Source: Arenibacter arenosicollis
GTDB lineage: Bacteria; Bacteroidota; Bacteroidia; Flavobacteriales; Flavobacteriaceae
Length of the DNA stretch: 64,000 bases
Reading direction: 5' to 3'
Assembly (NCBI RefSeq): GCF_014397245.1
Contig: NZ_JACLHY010000010.1
Coordinates: forward strand, 1-64,000
The notes under the pieces were generated by a model. It did not search any database. It saw only the letters and a program-made list of their open reading frames with translations, and was not told the DNA's origin. A program made the position numbers and the translations under genes. Shown in pieces: positions 53,994-62,147 of the stretch. How positions within the stretch are numbered: position 1 is the stretch's first letter; each line of letters starts with the position of its first letter.

Positions 53994-55085
53994 ATGAAAA
54001 ACATATTATATTCCATACTGATCATTATCGTAATGGTTGCATCTTGTCAGCCGCCGGAAGTGGGCTATATCAGTGACAATATACATGCCTTGGAAGATAC
54101 CATTGCCGTTCCACGCGGGGTGTTTAAAGTTGGGGCTGCCCCAGCCATAGAAGGATCTACCTATCCTTTAAAATGGGAGATTACCAGTATAACGGATGCC
54201 CAGGGCAACCCTACCAATGACCTGTACGACGAGTACGAGCTTTTAACTTGGAAATCCGCTTTTAATGCGGAGACCGACACTACTTTGGCCTTGGTAGAAG
54301 AAAAGTTGGAATTAGGGGATTATCCAACTATTATGATCAATGAAGTGAGTGGACAATTGGCCTTTACCCAGGCCAGTAAGTTTGTAACCAATAATGACAT
54401 TTTCAAAATAAACGTAAAAGCCAGCAATGTAAGGGGTGAGCGTCAATTGGATGACTTTGTTATTGTAAAATTGGATGATTTTCAACCGGTTGAATTCCCA
54501 ACAGAAATGCGTTCAAGACTACAGTTGGGCAAAGGTGGTGGAGCATATGACATTGCCTATACCTCTACCATTATGAACGATTTTGACGACGGAGTACCCA
54601 GTGTTTTGGATGGTACACACCCATACATCACTGTAACCAAAGTAAGCGAGGAGCCCGCTTTGGGCGTAAAGGTAAAAATGATTATTGCCGACAGTTATGA
54701 TAAACCCTTAAATCCTGAAAAGGTTGTCTTCTATCCCTCCGGATCAACCTACCTTCAAAACTATCATGACAATTCCATTGACACGGAAATAGATGCAACT
54801 GGTTCTACATTCTCGTTACCTGCACCACCGTTTCCTCAGTACGGAAGAACGTATACTACAGGGACCAACTCCTATTTAATGTATTACCTGACCACGGATG
54901 ATGCCTTTACAGTAGATACGGAAGCCTTCGAAGCCGATAATGGACCCAAGGACTGGACTCCATATTTAGATCCAGAAACGGGAGAGATAATGAATAGAGC
55001 CTATATCCGATGGGGAATAAAAATAAACGATTCCGGTACCTGGGAGATTAAAATGAAAATCCCATACACAAAAGTTAAGGAATAA
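53994..55085 (+). CDS. DUF5007-like surface lipoprotein
   Basis: A 363-residue lipoprotein from the ATG at 53994 (MKNILYSILIIIVMVASCQ, cysteine about 18). The mature protein starts PPEVGYISDNIHALEDTI and is beta-rich, with GVFKVGAAPAIEGSTYPLKWEI and NAYIRWGIKIND-like strands. It resembles the DUF5007 family that I associate with fasciclin-containing SusCD operons; this is recalled, not searched. A cell-surface glycan-binding role is plausible from position only. The gap to the fasciclin gene is 22 bp. It is the last gene before the terminator at 55115-55164. Confidence 0.7.
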   Translation: MKNILYSILIIIVMVASCQPPEVGYISDNIHALEDTIAVPRGVFKVGAAPAIEGSTYPLKWEITSITDAQGNPTNDLYDEYELLTWKSAFNAETDTTLALVEEKLELGDYPTIMINEVSGQLAFTQASKFVTNNDIFKINVKASNVRGERQLDDFVIVKLDDFQPVEFPTEMRSRLQLGKGGGAYDIAYTSTIMNDFDDGVPSVLDGTHPYITVTKVSEEPALGVKVKMIIADSYDKPLNPEKVVFYPSGSTYLQNYHDNSIDTEIDATGSTFSLPAPPFPQYGRTYTTGTNSYLMYYLTTDDAFTVDTEAFEADNGPKDWTPYLDPETGEIMNRAYIRWGIKINDSGTWEIKMKIPYTKVKE

Positions 55086-55114
55086 TTTAATCTAAAAAAT
55101 AAGTAGAATCTAAG

Positions 55115-55164
55115 AATGGTTTGTAATGGCGCAACTTTAGCTCCCATTTCAAACCATTTTTTTT
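55115..55164 (+). terminator. Intrinsic terminator of the SusCD operon
   Basis: AATGGTTTG (55115-55123) pairs with CAAACCATT (55150-55158), with further inner pairing, followed by TTTTTT. It lies 30 bp after the DUF5007-like stop, so the PhoD-like gene is probably transcribed separately. Confidence 0.8.
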
Positions 55165-55222
55165 ATCTATTTTTAGCCTAGGATGCAGTAATAATGCTTA
55201 CCCCCAACAGAATAAATACAGC

Positions 55223-57841
55223 ATGAACAGAAGAAAATATATAAAGACCATTGCCCTGGGAACCCTATTGCCCAGCTTTTCCGCTTCGGCATTCCCATTT
55301 GGATCAGTTGGCCAAATAAAATCGTTGGAAGAAATACAGTTTAAGAGCAATTGGCACAACTGGCCAGATATGAAATGGGTAGGTCCCGAATATTGGGGAA
55401 ACCGATTGCAGGATTGGCGACTTACAAATGGGACCGTTGTTTGCAACATTAGTGCTGAAAATAGAAACCTTCAATTATTGACCGTTCAAAAAACGGATTA
55501 CCTGTCTCCATTGACGGTAAGCGTGGACATAAACTTAATGAATAAAAATATTTCACCAGCCGATGAAGGTTGCTTGGGAATGCGATTGGGATGTAAAGGT
55601 CCCTTTGAGGATTACAGGTCAGCTGCCGTTTTTGGCAAGGGATTAAATATAGGACTTAACCCCAGTGGTACCCTACAGGTAGCAGATCAAACCTTCGAAA
55701 CTAACCTGAAACAAATAGCGAATAACTACAAATTGGTGGCAGAGTTTAGGCCTTCAGAAAATAAATACCAATTAAAAGTTTTGATACTGGATGCCGTAAC
55801 CGATCAACTTATACATGCCCAGGAAAACATAGCCATTGATGCTACCAGTGTTGTAGGTAATTTTGCCCTGCTCTCTGATTTAAAAACGGCTAAGAGCCAC
55901 GTATCCCAACCTTCTGCAGCATTTTCCAATTGGAGTATAGCTGCGGATAATCTTGTTTCAAACAACGACCAATTATACGGTCCTATTTGTTTTGCACAAT
56001 ATACCCTACACGGAAATAAATTGAAACTCACGGCACAATTAGCTCCTATTGAAGAGATTGATGGCCACTCCGTTATCCTACAATTCAAGGAACAAGGAAT
56101 TTGGAAAAACAGAAAAAACACCAAATTGGAGCATATTGGCAGGGCAGTGAACTTTGTAATTGAAGATTGGAACGCCAACACGGATATTCCGTATCGTATT
56201 TTGGTAGAAATTCCTTTAAAAAACGAAACCCACCAATACACTTACGACGGAACCATAGCCCAAGAACCAATGGACAAGGATGCAGTTTCTGCCGCTGTTT
56301 TTAGCTGTAATTTTCACTATGGTTTTCCAGATAACGACGTCCAAGAAAATGTATCCAAATTAAATTCTGATATTGTACTTTTCCTAGGTGATCAGTTTTA
56401 CGAGGGCACCGGTGGATATGGAGCAGAACGCAGTGGTGACCTGGACGACCTATGTTTGGATTACTTGCGAAAATGGATGATGTTCGGTTGGTCTTACCGG
56501 GAATTGTTTAGGCACAAACCCTGCGCCATTATCCCTGATGATCATGATGTATATCACGGCAATGTTTGGGGTGAGAGTGGAAAAAAGGCCGATACCAGTG
56601 AAGGACATGGAATGTTGGCACAGGATTCGGGTGGATATAAAATGCCTGCCGAATGGGTTAATATGGTCCAATTTACACAAACCAGTCATTTACCGGATCC
56701 CTACGACCCTACCCCAGTACAACAGAATATCGGTGTTTATTATACAACTTGGAACTACGGCGGACTTAGTTTTGCCATCTTGGAGGACCGAAAATTCAAA
56801 TCGGCACCCAAGCATGTTTTGCCACCTGAGGCCAAGGTTAGAAATGGATGGATACAAAACAAAGAATTCGATATAAAACAACACCGGAACCTGGATGCTG
56901 TACTTTTGGGAAAACGACAGCACAATTTTATTGATCATTGGACCCAAGATTGGAACAATAGTGTAGAAATGAAAGTGGTACTTTCCCAGACCAATTTTGC
57001 CACTGTGGCGACCTTACCAAAAACTGCCCTTAATGATGATGTGGTTCCCTCCTTGCCGATTCCCAAAAAAGGGGAATACGTTTTGGGCGATGTTCCTACC
57101 GTGGACATGGATTCCAATGGTTGGCCGGCAAACGAAAGGGATAAAGCAGTAAAGGCCATTCGGAAATGTTTTGCCTTTCAGATTGCCGGAGATCAGCATT
57201 TAGGAAGTTTTATCCAATACGGCATTGATCAACATGGCGACAGTGGTTACGCTTTTGCTGGGCCAGCATTAAACAATATTTGGCCACGTAGATTCTGGCC
57301 AGAAGTAAAAAGCGATCAACACACCTACGAAAATCCCTCCTATGTGGGTAATCATGAGGACGGATTTGGGAATAAAATATCTGTCCATGCCGTAGGCAAT
57401 CCTTTCAATACGGGGATTGAGCCTGCCATGGTTCACAATAGGGCCACAGGATATGGCTTGGTAACCTTCAATAAAAAAGAAAGAACCATAACTACGGCCT
57501 GTTGGCCTAGATATGCCGACCCCATAAGCGATAAAAATGAGCAATTCCCAGGATGGCCAATCACTATAAAACAAGAGGACAATTATGGTCGTAAAGCTGT
57601 TGCTTGGTTACCAAAAATAAAAGTTGCAGGAAAGCTTAAACCGGTGATTTCGGTTTTTGATCAAAATAACCGGCTGGTTTATTCAATAAGAATGGCAACA
57701 AACACCTTTGCCCCCAAAGTCTTCGATGGAGGAAAATATACCATCGTTATCCAGGATGTGGAAAACGATAAAAGTAGGACCTTAAAAAATATCAGGGCTA
57801 AAAGAGTAAATAAAAAGGTTATTGAAATTGACCTTATTTAA
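55223..57841 (+). CDS. Tat-exported PhoD-like metallophosphatase with N-terminal beta domain
   Basis: An 872-residue protein. The twin-arginine signal NRRKYIKT is followed by a beta-rich N-terminal part of about 220 residues (lamin-G-like in rhythm) and an Ig-like linker (about 250-345). The PhoD/metallophosphatase catalytic region then has SCNFHYGF (361-368), LGDQFYEG (388-395), IPDDHDVYHGN (437-447) and AGDQHLGS further on. PhoD enzymes are periplasmic phosphodiesterases or phosphomonoesterases that need Fe and Ca; Bacillus PhoD attacks teichoic acid. Its place beside the PUL hints at a phosphorylated substrate moiety, though its own transcription unit leaves this open. It is much longer than typical PhoD. 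Confidence 0.85.
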   Translation: MNRRKYIKTIALGTLLPSFSASAFPFGSVGQIKSLEEIQFKSNWHNWPDMKWVGPEYWGNRLQDWRLTNGTVVCNISAENRNLQLLTVQKTDYLSPLTVSVDINLMNKNISPADEGCLGMRLGCKGPFEDYRSAAVFGKGLNIGLNPSGTLQVADQTFETNLKQIANNYKLVAEFRPSENKYQLKVLILDAVTDQLIHAQENIAIDATSVVGNFALLSDLKTAKSHVSQPSAAFSNWSIAADNLVSNNDQLYGPICFAQYTLHGNKLKLTAQLAPIEEIDGHSVILQFKEQGIWKNRKNTKLEHIGRAVNFVIEDWNANTDIPYRILVEIPLKNETHQYTYDGTIAQEPMDKDAVSAAVFSCNFHYGFPDNDVQENVSKLNSDIVLFLGDQFYEGTGGYGAERSGDLDDLCLDYLRKWMMFGWSYRELFRHKPCAIIPDDHDVYHGNVWGESGKKADTSEGHGMLAQDSGGYKMPAEWVNMVQFTQTSHLPDPYDPTPVQQNIGVYYTTWNYGGLSFAILEDRKFKSAPKHVLPPEAKVRNGWIQNKEFDIKQHRNLDAVLLGKRQHNFIDHWTQDWNNSVEMKVVLSQTNFATVATLPKTALNDDVVPSLPIPKKGEYVLGDVPTVDMDSNGWPANERDKAVKAIRKCFAFQIAGDQHLGSFIQYGIDQHGDSGYAFAGPALNNIWPRRFWPEVKSDQHTYENPSYVGNHEDGFGNKISVHAVGNPFNTGIEPAMVHNRATGYGLVTFNKKERTITTACWPRYADPISDKNEQFPGWPITIKQEDNYGRKAVAWLPKIKVAGKLKPVISVFDQNNRLVYSIRMATNTFAPKVFDGGKYTIVIQDVENDKSRTLKNIRAKRVNKKVIEIDLI

Positions 57842-57870
57842 TAAATAGCTATTTGAGCAACAGAAAAAAT

Positions 57871-57908
57871 CCCAATTTTTCTTAAATACTTAAGAAAAAT
57901 TGGGGTTT
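57871..57908. terminator. Strong bidirectional terminator between convergent genes
   Basis: A 15-bp perfect stem, CCCAATTTTTCTTAA (57871-57885) and TTAAGAAAAATTGGG (57890-57904), with loop ATAC. It has GTTTT after it and AAAAAAT before it. It separates the PhoD-like gene and the convergent Gfo/Idh gene. Confidence 0.9.
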
Positions 57909-57929
57909 TATATTAACTGAACCTACTTT

Positions 57930-59246
57930 TTAGATCACGACCGTCTTGCCTGGAATTGGTATGTTATAAGTACCATCCGCATTAGGCTGAACCGGTGCCG
58001 GTGAATCCCAAGTTAAGTTATCCGGTGCAAGATCAATATTGGAAGTCATTGCCTCCTCCCATTTAATTACTTGGCCGGAATAGGTGGCCATTCTACCAAT
58101 AATGGCACTCATAGTACTCATAGCGCCATTCTCCGCATCTGTGATAACTCCCTTGTTTCTGATAGATTCGAAAAGTTTAATATGCTCCACTTGGTAAGGG
58201 TTTGGATCATCTTTACCACGATGTGTAAATATTTCCCCTCCATCGTAATTCTTAATAAAAGTATTGTCCCCGTAAGTTTCAATAGTCCCTTTGGTTCCTT
58301 GGAAAGTTTCCGCTACCCTACTCATGGTCTCTGGCATATGACGACATTGACTGGCGATTACAGCACCACTTGGGTAGGTGTATTCTACAAAATGATGATC
58401 AAAAATTTCACCATGGTCTTTTCCAGTTCTTACTTGTCTACCTCCAAATCCTTGAGCTGAAATTGGATACTCTCCAATAAACCAGTTGGCAACATCTATG
58501 TTATGAATGTGTTGTTCCAAAATATGGTCACCACACAACCAATTAAAATAATACCAGTTACGCATCTGGTATTCCAACTCGGATTGTCCAGGTTGTCTCT
58601 CTCTAACCCATACTCCCCCACTGTTCCAATAAACCTGGCCAGATACTATTTTTCCAATTTTGTTATCCTTTATTTGTTGCAACCCAGCTAAATAGTTGTC
58701 CTGATAATGTCTTTGAAGACCTACAACCACATTTAACTTTTTATCCTTAGCTACTTGCGCTGCTGCCAATACCTTCCTTACTCCAGGTATATCTGTAGCT
58801 ACAGGCTTTTCCATAAACACATGTTTACCAGCATTAACTGCATATTCAAAGTGTTGTGGTCTAAATCCAGGAGGAGTGGCCAAGATAACCACGTCTGCCA
58901 GGTTTATTGCTTTTTCAGCCCCATCAAAACCTACGAATTGATTTGCCTTGGGCACATTTACTTTTTTAGTGTCTTTGAATTCCTTTTGCAAATTCATTAG
59001 ACTGCCTTGTAATCTATCTTCAAAAGCATCGGCCATAGCCACCAATTCCACGTTGGGATCTGCCCGCAATGCCTGTTGGGCAGCACCGGTACCACGACCA
59101 CCACAACCAATTAAGGCAATCTTTAATTTTTTATCATTGGCTACATTTACCATAGCATCCATCTGCATGGTAGGTAAAATCATTGCCCCTGTTACCAAGG
59201 CACTGCTTTTAACAAAATCTCTTCTACTATTTTTAATATTGGTCAT
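57930..59246 (-). CDS. Tat-exported Gfo/Idh/MocA family oxidoreductase (not GH109)
   Basis: A 438-residue protein with Tat signal SRRDFVKSSALV and Rossmann motif IALIGCGGRGTGAA. The family dinucleotide-domain end EKPVATDIPG lies near residue 150. An extended C-terminal domain (WYYFNWLCGDHILEQHIHNIDVANW, GMATYSG-like end) follows. It lacks the AGHGG(I/M)D and YPTHGLGP motifs of the GH109-like neighbour, so it is a distinct subfamily, probably an NAD(P)-dependent sugar or polyol oxidoreductase in the periplasm; the substrate is unknown. Monocistronic, with no close partner on its strand. Confidence 0.88.
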   Translation of the reverse strand: MTNIKNSRRDFVKSSALVTGAMILPTMQMDAMVNVANDKKLKIALIGCGGRGTGAAQQALRADPNVELVAMADAFEDRLQGSLMNLQKEFKDTKKVNVPKANQFVGFDGAEKAINLADVVILATPPGFRPQHFEYAVNAGKHVFMEKPVATDIPGVRKVLAAAQVAKDKKLNVVVGLQRHYQDNYLAGLQQIKDNKIGKIVSGQVYWNSGGVWVRERQPGQSELEYQMRNWYYFNWLCGDHILEQHIHNIDVANWFIGEYPISAQGFGGRQVRTGKDHGEIFDHHFVEYTYPSGAVIASQCRHMPETMSRVAETFQGTKGTIETYGDNTFIKNYDGGEIFTHRGKDDPNPYQVEHIKLFESIRNKGVITDAENGAMSTMSAIIGRMATYSGQVIKWEEAMTSNIDLAPDNLTWDSPAPVQPNADGTYNIPIPGKTVVI

Positions 59247-59489
59247 GGCTTTTTTAATTTGTTTAGTTTTTACAGTTAAAAATTAAATGTGCTGTGACTC
59301 GCCCCAAAATTTTAAGGACAAGTACGGGTGGTCAAGATAGAGATTAATTTGGAAACGTACAATGTACATTTTTACAGAATGGTATGAATTATGTTAAATA
59401 TTCATTATTATCTTAAAATAGCAGAGATTAATTTACTTTACATCAAAAAATAGCCTCTATATATTCTTTCCAATAAGACGGGAGCTTTC

Positions 59490-59999
59490 CTATATTTTGG
59501 ATTTACTTTTGGTTTCATCCGGCACAAAATTCCTGTGTTTCTCCATCATCATATTCTGAAGGGAATCCATTTGTTGGAATAATTGCCGCATATCCGAAAA
59601 ATTATTGGTTCGTTGTCTTTCAAAAAAATCATCAAAAAATTGGTTTCCGTTCATCAGGGAATCCTGATCAAAAAACCGACCTAAATCACGGTCCTCAAAA
59701 AACGATGATAAATTGCCTTGGGGAAAAAACTTCATTGAATTCATAATACTATCCAGATTCATCTCCTTGGGCAAGTTGCCAAGATTGTCATAGGAGAAGG
59801 AATAAATGGAGTCATAGCCTATAACGTTTCCTTCCTCGTCATATTTTTTATCCACCTTCCAGCTTATTTTCGGTTTATCTATAGAAAGACTGTCCGTATT
59901 TTTTTCTGCCAAATCAGCTTTAGATTTGTTCCTGTCGTTCTGTGCTTGGCCTCCAACCACCATAAAGCCCAACAAAAGGGCGAACACAAATTTTTTCAT
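59490..59999 (-). CDS. Small exported protein, unknown function
   Basis: A 169-residue protein with a clear signal peptide (MKKFVFALLLGFMVVGGQAQ). The mature part is polar and rich in Asp, Asn, Phe and Met, with low-complexity stretches such as FFEDRDLGRFFDQDSL and FFDDFFERQRTNNFSDM, and helical character toward the C-terminus. I do not recognise the family. It is probably periplasmic. It is encoded alone, divergent from the channel-like/NDH-2 pair. Confidence 0.6.
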   Translation of the reverse strand: MKKFVFALLLGFMVVGGQAQNDRNKSKADLAEKNTDSLSIDKPKISWKVDKKYDEEGNVIGYDSIYSFSYDNLGNLPKEMNLDSIMNSMKFFPQGNLSSFFEDRDLGRFFDQDSLMNGNQFFDDFFERQRTNNFSDMRQLFQQMDSLQNMMMEKHRNFVPDETKSKSKI

Positions 60000-60230
60000 T
60001 TTAAAAATTTTTAATTGAACTTCCTTTTTTTTAGATAATTAGCCACAAAAAAAATGCCAATAGAACTGATATCCAGAACCTTGTCTGGTTAAAAATGTGT
60101 TAAACGATAGCGGACCATATTTTAATAAAAAATTCCAAATTCCATTAATGATATTTCATGCGCGACACTCAAAATTAAAGTATAAGCAGTACTTTTAAAG
60201 TAACCCTATAAAATTGAAAACACGAATAGA

Positions 60231-60581
60231 ATGTCTGTACATCTTGAACATAAATCAAACCCAATATTGCCTTTTGGCAAATTTATAATTAGGGTCTTGA
60301 CCTACTTTCTTTTCTCCTTCATATTAATTGTTTTTTCTTTGGGCATAGGGACCATTGGCTATAATTATTTTGGCGGTTTGTCTATAATAGATTCGTTCTA
60401 CAATGCCTCAATGATTCTGACAGGTATGGGACCTGTGAACGAAATGAAAACTGACGGGGCCAAACTGTTTTCATCCTTCTTCGCTCTGTATAGTGGAATA
60501 GCATTTCTAGGTTTTTTTGCCGTTATTTTTGCCCCGATCGCACACCGATTACTTCATATTTTACATCTGCAGGATACATGA
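60231..60581 (+). CDS. Two-helix membrane protein resembling an ion-channel pore module
   Basis: A 116-residue membrane protein with two hydrophobic helices (about residues 20-48 and 82-108). Between them is a re-entrant-like segment SIIDSFYNASMILTGMGPV followed by an acidic stretch, similar in layout to the helix-P-loop-helix of K+ channels. The filter TVGYG is replaced by LTGMGP, so ion selectivity is not assured. A conserved Bacteroidota family of this layout is familiar to me, but its function is not known to me. Its stop overlaps the NDH-2 start (ATGA), which implies translational coupling. Confidence 0.7.
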   Translation: MSVHLEHKSNPILPFGKFIIRVLTYFLFSFILIVFSLGIGTIGYNYFGGLSIIDSFYNASMILTGMGPVNEMKTDGAKLFSSFFALYSGIAFLGFFAVIFAPIAHRLLHILHLQDT

Positions 60582-61846
60582 AAAATAAAAATATACCCAA
60601 AATAATAATTATTGGAGCTGGTTTTGGTGGAATAGCCATGGCCAAATCCTTTAAAAATAGAAAAGTAAATGTCCTATTGATCGATAAACACAACTATCAC
60701 AACTTTCAGCCCCTTATGTACCAAGTGGCGACCGGAGGTTTGGAACCGGATAGTATTGCCTATCCCGTACGAAGGATCTTTAGAAAACACAAGCATATTG
60801 CCTTTAGGATGGCAGAAGTAACCTCTATAGACCAAAAGAAAAATCAATTATCTACTTCAATAGGACCAGTGTATTATGATTTCTTAGTTATTGCCACTGG
60901 CAGTGAAAACAATTTTTTCAATTTTGAACCAGTTAAGGATAAATTATTGACTTTAAAATCAATTCCTGATGCCCTGAACATGAGAAGTTTTATTTTTCAA
61001 AATCTGGAAAAAGCTATGGCCAACACTGATGGGGATCCGCTTGAAGAAATTATGAATATTGCCATTATCGGAGGTGGTCCAGCAGGCTTGGAATTGGCTG
61101 GTGCACTCGCAGAAATGAAACGCTATGTTTTGCCTAAGGACTTTCCTGATCTTAACCTAAGCAAAATGTCGATCAACCTGTATGAAGCAGAACCAAAACT
61201 GCTTTCGGCCATGTCCGAACAGGCCTCGGCCAAAAGTTTGGAGTATTTACAGAATTTGGGGGTGAATGTACATCTTAAAACCATGGTAAATGGGTATGAT
61301 GGCAGTAATATCCAATTGGCCGATGGCACTTCTTTTTTGACAAAAACCGTAATTTGGACTGCTGGAGTATAAGGTGCACTTGTTGAGGGAATAACCAAAG
61401 AAAATATTCTGCGCGGGAATCGGATTTCCGTGGATGAATTTAATAGGGTATTAAATACCACAAATATTTTTGCAATTGGTGATGTCGCCGCACATATTGA
61501 TTCGAAAAACCCCAAAGGCCTTCCTATGCTGGCGCCTGTAGCACAACGGCAAGGTGAACATTTGGCAAGGAACATTTTAAACATATACAACAACAAACCC
61601 CTACAGCCTTTTGTTTATCATGACAAAGGCGTTATGGCAACTGTGGGAAGAAAGAAGGCAGTAGTAGATTTGCCCAAATGGAAGTTTCACGGAACATTTG
61701 CCTGGATAGTATGGATGCTAATTCATATTATGTCCTTGGTTGGTTATAGAAACAAGGTTGTCGCCTTCCTTGATTGGATGTCCAACTACTTTACCTATGA
61801 CAGACCTTTGGGACTCATAATACGACCCTACAATAGAAAGGAGTAA
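60578..61846 (+). pseudogene. ndh: Type II NADH:quinone dehydrogenase (NDH-2), interrupted by an in-frame TAA
   Basis: Codons 1-264 encode the FAD and NADH halves of NDH-2 (IIIIGAGFGGIAMAKSF near residue 8, IAIIGGGPAGLELAGALAE near 163) and end at VIWTAGV. There a TAA (61370-61372) stands where relatives have Gln or Lys. The same frame continues GALVEGITKENILRGN, FAIGDVAAHID (FAD-binding) and the C-terminal membrane-anchoring region YRNKVVAFLDWM, to a total of 422 codons. One base change explains the interruption. The intact enzyme oxidises NADH to reduce quinone without pumping protons. It is coupled by a 4-base overlap to the channel-like gene. Confidence 0.87.
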
Positions 61847-62147
61847 TTATAGGTTATTCTGAAAAGATAAGAGATCCCTGCCCATGCATAATCCTTAAGT
61901 TGAATAAGCCAATAACCTGTTGTACCTACTATTCATCTTAAGGCATTTTGTTAATACTGCATATGCATTTCCCCAACATAAAAAGACAGATCGCAAATCT
62001 GTCTACCTTAAAATAATTTACAAATCGATAACCTGTAGTTGGTAATTATGTCTCCAACATATACTATCTTTAATTGTAGGTTTAAGGTTCATATTATAAT
62101 ACCTCTTTTGATCAACAACCTTGAACTTTTTATACGGCAATAATTGA
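61847..62147. other. Intergenic stretch, 301 bp, with orphan hairpin
   Basis: No ORF is visible. An 8-bp perfect hairpin AGACAGAT (61984-61991) and ATCTGTCT (61997-62004) has its T run on the minus-strand side, so it would stop leftward transcription although both neighbours point right. Two further weak inverted repeats occur: AGGTTATT (61851-61858) with AATAACCT (61911-61918), and CCTTAAG (61893-61899) with CTTAAGG (61937-61943). They may form the ndh 3' end. Confidence 0.45.

Noticed and set aside
57930-59246. Possible second GH109 enzyme
   Set aside because: It has the Tat signal and Rossmann site but lacks the YPTHGLGP and AGHGG(I/M)D motifs; called a general Gfo/Idh/MocA oxidoreductase instead.
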